A stretch of DNA of 64,000 nucleotides from Bradyrhizobium sp. CCGB12 (GTDB lineage: Bacteria; Pseudomonadota; Alphaproteobacteria; Rhizobiales; Xanthobacteraceae): positions 4,154,001-4,218,000 of the forward strand of contig NZ_JANADO010000001.1 of assembly GCF_024199845.1 (NCBI RefSeq), given 5' to 3'. Positions 59,476 to 64,000 of the stretch are shown one piece after another. A program made the position numbers and the translations under genes. A model generated the notes under the pieces. The model worked only from the letters and a program-made list of their open reading frames with translations, was not told the DNA's origin and searched no databases. Numbering within the stretch: position 1 is the stretch's first letter; every line of letters starts with the position of its first letter.

Positions 59476-61632
59476 ATGAGCCGAATTCCCAATTTCGCTG
59501 ATGTCGCCTTTGAGCGCAGTGCCACCGCCGCGCCATCAGGCAGCGCCGAACCGTGGCTGACGCCCGAGGGCATTCTGGTGAAGCCTGCTTATGGCGAGGC
59601 TGATCTCGCCGGGCTCGACTTCCTCGACACCTATCCGGGCATCGCGCCGTTCCTGCGCGGTCCCTACCCGACTATGTATGTCAATCAGCCCTGGACCGTC
59701 AGGCAATATGCCGGCTTCTCCACGGCGGAGGATTCCAACGCGTTCTACCGGCGCAACCTGGCGGCCGGACAGAAGGGCCTCTCGGTCGCCTTCGACCTCG
59801 CCACCCATCGCGGCTATGACAGCGACCATCCGCGCGTCGGCGGCGACGTCGGCATGGCCGGCGTGGCGATCGACTCCATCTACGACATGCGCACGCTGTT
59901 TGCGGGCATTCCGCTCGACCAGATGAGCGTGTCCATGACCATGAACGGCGCGGTGCTGCCGATCCTCGCGCTCTACGTCGCTGCCGCGGGCGAACAGGGC
60001 GTACCTCCCGAGAAACTCTCCGGCACCATTCAGAACGACATTCTGAAAGAGTTCATGGTGCGCAATACCTATATCTATCCGCCCGCGCCCTCGATGCGAA
60101 TCATCTCGGACATCTTCGCCTACACCTCCACGAAGATGCCGAAATACAATTCAATCTCGATCTCCGGCTATCACATGCAGGAGGCCGGTGCGACGCAGGA
60201 TCTCGAGCTTGCCTATACGCTCGCCGACGGCGTTGAATATCTTCGCGCCGGCCTTGCCGCCGGCCTCGACGTCGACCGCTTCGCGCCGCGCCTGTCGTTC
60301 TTCTGGGCGATCGGCATGAACTTCTTCATGGAAGTCGCCAAGCTGCGCGCCGCGCGCCTCTTGTGGGCCAAGCTGCTCAAGCCGTTCAATCCCAAAGACC
60401 CGCGCTCGCTGTCGCTGCGCACGCACAGCCAGACCTCCGGCTGGTCGCTGACCGCGCAGGACGTCTTCAACAACGTGATGCGCACCACCGTGGAGGCGAT
60501 GGCGGCAACGCAAGGCCACACCCAGTCGCTGCACACCAACGCGCTCGACGAAGCCCTGGCGCTGCCGACCGATTTCTCGGCGCGCATCGCCCGCAACACC
60601 CAGCTCTTCCTGCAGCAGGAGAGCGGCACCACCCGCATCATCGATCCCTGGGGCGGCTCGTATTACGTCGAGCGGCTCACGCGCGATCTTGCGGCGAAAG
60701 CGTGGAGCCACATCCAGGAGGTCGAGGAGCTCGGCGGCATGGCGAAAGCCATCGAGGCCGGCGTGCCAAAACTGCGCATCGAGGAGGCCTCGGCCAAGAC
60801 CCAGGCGCGCATCGATGCCGGCAAGCAGGCGGTGATCGGCGTCAACAAGTACAAGCCGACCGACGAGGCTTCGATCGACATCCTCAAGGTCGACAACACC
60901 AATGTCCGGCGCTTGCAGATCGACAAGCTGACGCGGCTGAAATCCGAGCGCAACCAGACGGACGTCGACGCCGCGCTCGCCGCGCTGACGCGCTCGGCCG
61001 GCGAAGGCAACGGCAATCTGCTTGCGCTCGCGATCGACGCCGCGCGCGCCAAGGCGACGGTCGGTGAGATTTCGGAGGCGATGGAAAAGGTGTTCGGCCG
61101 GCACCGCGCCGAGATCAAGTCCATCACCGGCGTCTACAAGCGGGAAGCATCCAGCATGGGTAACCAGGTCGAGAAGGTTCAGGCGCTGATCGACGCTTTC
61201 GAGGAGGCGGAAGGCCGCCGCCCGCGCATCCTGGTCGCCAAGATCGGCCAGGACGGCCACGACCGCGGCCAGAAGGTGATTGCATCCGCCTTCGCCGATA
61301 TCGGCTTCGACGTCGACATCGGGCCGCTGTTCGCCACCGCCGACGAAGCGGCGCGGCAGGCGGTCGAGAACGACGTCCACATCCTCGGCGTCTCCTCCCT
61401 CGCCGCCGCCCACCTCACCGCCGTGCCTGAATTGAAGGCCGCGCTGAAGAAGCAGGGCCGCGACGACATCATGATCATCGTCGGCGGGGTGGTGCCGCCG
61501 CAGGATTATGATGCGCTCTACGCGGCAGGCGCAGAAGCCATCTTCCCGCCGGGCACCGTGATCGCGGACGCCGCCGAGGAGCTGATCCGCAAGCTGAACG
61601 CCCGGCTCGGGCATAGCGAGGCGGCGGAGTAA
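59476..61632 (+). CDS. mutB: Methylmalonyl-CoA mutase, large (catalytic) subunit
   Basis: 718 residues, the usual length from the ATG at 59476; upstream TTG at 59449 and ATG at 59464 are alternatives. The N-terminal TIM barrel has the substrate-binding [18 protein letters not shown]. The C-terminal B12 domain carries [13 protein letters not shown] (DxHxxG, with His595 as the lower axial ligand) and the later [10 protein letters not shown]. It interconverts methylmalonyl-CoA and succinyl-CoA with adenosylcobalamin. It links the window's B12 uptake locus to propionate and related metabolism. Confidence 0.96.
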   Translation: MSRIPNFADVAFERSATAAPSGSAEPWLTPEGILVKPAYGEADLAGLDFLDTYPGIAPFLRGPYPTMYVNQPWTVRQYAGFSTAEDSNAFYRRNLAAGQKGLSVAFDLATHRGYDSDHPRVGGDVGMAGVAIDSIYDMRTLFAGIPLDQMSVSMTMNGAVLPILALYVAAAGEQGVPPEKLSGTIQNDILKEFMVRNTYIYPPAPSMRIISDIFAYTSTKMPKYNSISISGYHMQEAGATQDLELAYTLADGVEYLRAGLAAGLDVDRFAPRLSFFWAIGMNFFMEVAKLRAARLLWAKLLKPFNPKDPRSLSLRTHSQTSGWSLTAQDVFNNVMRTTVEAMAATQGHTQSLHTNALDEALALPTDFSARIARNTQLFLQQESGTTRIIDPWGGSYYVERLTRDLAAKAWSHIQEVEELGGMAKAIEAGVPKLRIEEASAKTQARIDAGKQAVIGVNKYKPTDEASIDILKVDNTNVRRLQIDKLTRLKSERNQTDVDAALAALTRSAGEGNGNLLALAIDAARAKATVGEISEAMEKVFGRHRAEIKSITGVYKREASSMGNQVEKVQALIDAFEEAEGRRPRILVAKIGQDGHDRGQKVIASAFADIGFDVDIGPLFATADEAARQAVENDVHILGVSSLAAAHLTAVPELKAALKKQGRDDIMIIVGGVVPPQDYDALYAAGAEAIFPPGTVIADAAEELIRKLNARLGHSEAAE

Positions 61633-61751
61633 CCGTCGCCGCCGATCTTCCGACACGAAGGATTCCCGCATGACGTCTCGCGCGAACGTTCATGCGCGAT
61701 CGCGTTCGTGCCGTGGGAAACGCTGAAACCCTAACGGACAGTGAGCGGTCG

Positions 61752-62255
61752 CTAATGGGATCGCGGACGAGCCCGAGCCAGAGTGCGCGCAAGCGAGTCC
61801 GTCCAAGCGGGGATCCAGGAGCCGAACAGGGCTTGCCAACGATCGGCGCCCGCAGGTTCGGTATCGAGGGCAACCGACCATTCGATGAGGGTGCGGTCGC
61901 CTTCGACGATCGGGCGCAGATGCATGGTGCCTTGGTAGCGCGTCGGAGCTGGCACTTCGCTTTCCGCTTGGCTTCCCCCTTGGCTCCCGTCATCTTGCGG
62001 ATATGGCAGCGCTTCGAGACCGGCATAGGTCAAGGTGTGCTGCCGGTCCGAGTGATCGACCAGACGCTGTCGGATCCAGTTTCCGAGGTAGCAGAAGCGC
62101 CTGATGGCGCCGACTTCATCGCCGCGCTTGTCATCTTCGATCAGACTCTCGCTCACCCCATCGATGTAAGCGGGGTAGTTGTTGAAATCGCGGATCAGCG
62201 ACCAGACGTCGTCCAGCGGATGGTCCAGCACGGCGCTGTAATAGGCTTGGGTCAT
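61752..62255 (-). CDS. SRPBCC family protein
   Basis: 167 residues of the Bet v 1-like fold, starting SAVLDHPLDDVWSLIRDFNN (helix-grip) with LIEWSVALDTEP and a C-terminal helix. The ATG at 62255 was chosen since the upstream extension has a different composition. Polyketide-cyclase-like members bind hydrophobic ligands; function unknown. Convergent with the mutase operon, divergent from the tctC gene. Confidence 0.82.
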   Translation of the reverse strand: MTQAYYSAVLDHPLDDVWSLIRDFNNYPAYIDGVSESLIEDDKRGDEVGAIRRFCYLGNWIRQRLVDHSDRQHTLTYAGLEALPYPQDDGSQGGSQAESEVPAPTRYQGTMHLRPIVEGDRTLIEWSVALDTEPAGADRWQALFGSWIPAWTDSLARTLARARPRSH

Positions 62256-62463
62256 CGGAAGCGTGCCTTTGGTTTTCGTTACGCGCTGAGGTTGGCGACT
62301 TGCGCGCGCAAAACCCACCCGATTTCCGACTGCCATCCGATGGCTTTCGCACAACACGTCGATCTCGTTGGTAGCGCTACCTTGCAGCGGCGCCGCAAAG
62401 CCGACTAGAATGCCTTCATTGACAAGAGCGCCCGACGTCACGGGCGCCGCTGGGAGGCATTCA

Positions 62464-63456
62464 ATGTCCAAGATTACCCGCCGCGCTTTTGCGGCTTCAT
62501 CTGCCGCGGTCGCGGCATCCGCCGCTTTGGGGTTCGAGCCCGCACGCGCACAAGCCTATCCAGCGCGTCCAGTCACCGTGATCGTGCCCTGGGGCGCGGG
62601 CGGCGGTACTGACGCAACCGCGCGCATTGTCGCAGCCCTGCTGGAGAAGGACCTCGGTCAGCCCTTCAACGTGGTCAACCGCACAGGCGGCTCCGGCGTC
62701 GTCGGCCACAGCGCGATCGCGACCGCGCAGCCCGACGGCTACACCATCGGCATGCTCACGGTCGAAATCTCGATGATGCACTGGCAGGGCCTCACCGACC
62801 TGACGCCGAAGAGCTACACGCCGCTGGCGCTGATGAACGAGGATCCGCCCGGCATCCAGGTCTCCTCCTCTTCGCCCTACAAGACGGTCAAGGAGCTCGC
62901 CGAAGCGATCAAGGCGGCGCCTCCCGGCAAATTCAAGGCCTCCGGCACCGGCCAGGGCGGCATCTGGCATCTGGCGCTGGTCGGCTGGATGCAGGCGATG
63001 GGTCTGCCCGCCAACCAGGTTGCCTGGGTGCCGTCGAATGGCGCCGCGCCCGCAATGCAAGATCTCGCCGCCGGCGGCCTCGACCTCACCACTTGCTCAG
63101 TGCCGGAGGCGCGCGCCATCATCGAGGCCGGCAAAGCCAGGAGCCTTGCCATCATGGCGCCGGCGCGCAACCCGATCTTCAAGGACGTGCCGACGCTGAA
63201 GGAGGCGATGGGGATCGACTACGCGACCGGTGCCTGGCGCGGCATTGCCGGGCCAAAGAACCTGCCGCCGGAGATCGCAACGAAGCTCACCGCGGCGCTG
63301 AAGAAGGTCTACGACTCCGCCGAGTTCAAGGACTTCATGAGCAATCGCGGCTTCGGCACGGTGTGGGGCGATGCCGGCCATTTCGCTGGCTTCATGGACA
63401 AGGGCGACGCCCAGATGGGCGAGGCGATGAAGGCGGCGGGCCTGAGCAAGGCGTGA
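62464..63456 (+). CDS. tctC: Tripartite tricarboxylate transporter substrate-binding protein (TctC)
   Basis: 330 residues. The N-terminus carries a twin-arginine signal (TRRAFAASSA), so it is probably exported folded by the Tat system. The mature protein opens YPARPVTVIVPWGAGGGTDA, then GGSGVVGHSAIATAQPDGYT, typical of Bug/TctC receptors. It binds an organic acid or related compound. GGGAGG precedes the ATG. tctB follows 75 bases later, so this receptor, unlike the one at 26747, has a permease context. Confidence 0.9.
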   Translation: MSKITRRAFAASSAAVAASAALGFEPARAQAYPARPVTVIVPWGAGGGTDATARIVAALLEKDLGQPFNVVNRTGGSGVVGHSAIATAQPDGYTIGMLTVEISMMHWQGLTDLTPKSYTPLALMNEDPPGIQVSSSSPYKTVKELAEAIKAAPPGKFKASGTGQGGIWHLALVGWMQAMGLPANQVAWVPSNGAAPAMQDLAAGGLDLTTCSVPEARAIIEAGKARSLAIMAPARNPIFKDVPTLKEAMGIDYATGAWRGIAGPKNLPPEIATKLTAALKKVYDSAEFKDFMSNRGFGTVWGDAGHFAGFMDKGDAQMGEAMKAAGLSKA

Positions 63457-63480
63457 TCCGCTACTGCGACGCTCTGATCG

Positions 63481-63505
63481 CCTCTCCCCGCTTGCGGGGA
63501 GAGGG
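63481..63505. repeat. Small palindrome between tctC and tctB
   Basis: CCTCTCCCCGC-TT-GCGGGGAGAGG is a perfect 11-base-arm hairpin in the 75-base gap. It resembles widespread short palindromes of Rhizobiales and could make the tctC part of the mRNA more abundant than tctB. Confidence 0.7.
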
Positions 63506-63531
63506 AGCGCTTCTTTCATAGGACTTCTCCC

Positions 63532-64000
63532 ATGCGTCTTCCCGACTCCGTCACGGGATCGTTTCTCGTCGTGCTCGGCGCTGCCGCCGCCTATGGCGGC
63601 TGGATCTTGCCGCCGGTGCCCGGGCAGCCGGTCGGCCCCAACGTGTTTCCGCTGGTGATCGGTTGCGGCCTTGCGCTATGCGGGCTCGCGATCGTGTTCG
63701 GCATCGGCCATTCCTTCGAGGAGGAGGAAGAGCTGGTCCCGCTGGAGGACGGCCAGGCGGCCGCGCCGCCGCCTGCGCAGGGCAGGCTCTACGGCCTGCG
63801 CGCACTGCTGCCGCCGGCGCTACTGCTGTTCTACGTCTTCGCGGCGGACCGGCTCGGCTTCATCATCACCGCGGCGATCATGGTCTACGTGACCTCGACC
63901 GCGTTAGGGGCGAAGTGGAAGCTGGCGCTGCCGCTCGCGGCGCTCTCGCCGCTCGCCATCCACCTCATCTTCGGCAAGCTGCTCCGCGTGCCGCTGCCGG
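63532..64000 (+). CDS. tctB: TctB-family small membrane subunit, partial
   Basis: At least 156 residues, cut by the window edge. Four hydrophobic segments are visible (about 8-25, 35-60, 85-100, 105-150) with a charged loop between the second and third (SFEEEEELVPLEDGQAAAPP). This matches the four-span TctB family, the small membrane subunit next to the large TctA permease. tctA should follow outside the window. Confidence 0.82.
   Translation, partial: MRLPDSVTGSFLVVLGAAAAYGGWILPPVPGQPVGPNVFPLVIGCGLALCGLAIVFGIGHSFEEEEELVPLEDGQAAAPPPAQGRLYGLRALLPPALLLFYVFAADRLGFIITAAIMVYVTSTALGAKWKLALPLAALSPLAIHLIFGKLLRVPLP

Noticed and set aside
60151..61671. Long minus-strand open frame opposite the mutase large subunit
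   Set aside because: It is antisense to a clearly functional gene and has no motifs; high GC leaves few stop codons in antisense frames.
1..64000. tRNA or rRNA genes
   Set aside because: No cloverleaf core or conserved ribosomal sequence was recognised by eye. A tRNA could still be missed; a covariance-model scan would settle it.

Overview
The window looks like chromosomal DNA of a Bradyrhizobium-like alphaproteobacterium (Rhizobiales). The reasons are high GC with strong third-position GC, a MucR/Ros regulator, CtrA-type TTAA-N7-TTAA boxes, several families of long genomic palindromes typical of this group, Bug/TctC-type solute-binding proteins, a stand-alone Ku, and alphaproteobacterial families of unknown function (DUF1491, DUF2336, DUF5330, DUF1214/1254). 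The assignment rests on gene content and style, not on a database match.

Layout. 1-5.4 kb: start of a response regulator, a small membrane protein, Ku, small conserved proteins, an Flp pilin, and an IS1182-type insertion sequence sitting inside a genomic palindrome. 5.5-11.5 kb: a thiamine-diphosphate enzyme, a triple-GAF histidine kinase and a membrane alpha/beta-hydrolase. 11.5-17.6 kb: an MFS drug exporter, a YcgN-type cysteine-cluster protein, and a bifunctional penicillin-binding protein followed by DUF1214 and DUF1254 proteins. 17.9-20.7 kb: a cobalamin riboswitch in front of a TonB-dependent receptor. 21.0-22.3 kb: ArsR, SRPBCC and MAPEG genes. 22.3-26.2 kb: an arsenic locus (two ArsR, ArsO-like flavoprotein, aquaglyceroporin, ArsC) with repeated TCTAGA-centred operators and a decayed MFS gene. 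26.3-32.1 kb: a GFA protein, then two divergent catabolic operons around a GntR regulator that share a perfect ATTTTCGAAAAT palindrome.

32.1-37.0 kb: a four-gene operon with a large exported TPR-CHAT (caspase-like) protein, a small exported protein and two double-CxxC zinc-ribbon proteins, one of them polytopic. This is the best candidate for an undescribed system. 37-46 kb: dienelactone-hydrolase-like protein, lipoprotein, DUF2336 protein with a perfect CtrA box, DUF1491, peptidoglycan-binding protein, DivJ/PleC-like kinase with a CtrA-like box, DUF5330, SufE, MucR and a proline-rich membrane protein. 46-54 kb: two membrane glycosyltransferases, class II aldolase, M20 dipeptidase and a HerA-like ATPase, with a nest of palindromes at 49.1-49.4 kb. 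54.3-64 kb: small DUF proteins, folP-folB-folK, the two methylmalonyl-CoA mutase subunits with a GFA gene between them, an SRPBCC protein, and the start of a tripartite tricarboxylate transporter (TctC, TctB), cut by the window edge.

How genes work together. The arsenic genes form arsR-arsO (minus) and arsR-aqpS-arsC (plus) units. Arsenate is reduced by ArsC and arsenite can leave through the channel. The GntR cluster combines an extradiol-dioxygenase-like VOC protein, a fumarylacetoacetate-hydrolase-like protein, an MDR reductase and a Bug receptor, which suggests uptake and ring-cleavage catabolism of an unidentified aromatic or organic acid. B12 links the riboswitch-controlled receptor to the B12-dependent mutase by inference only.
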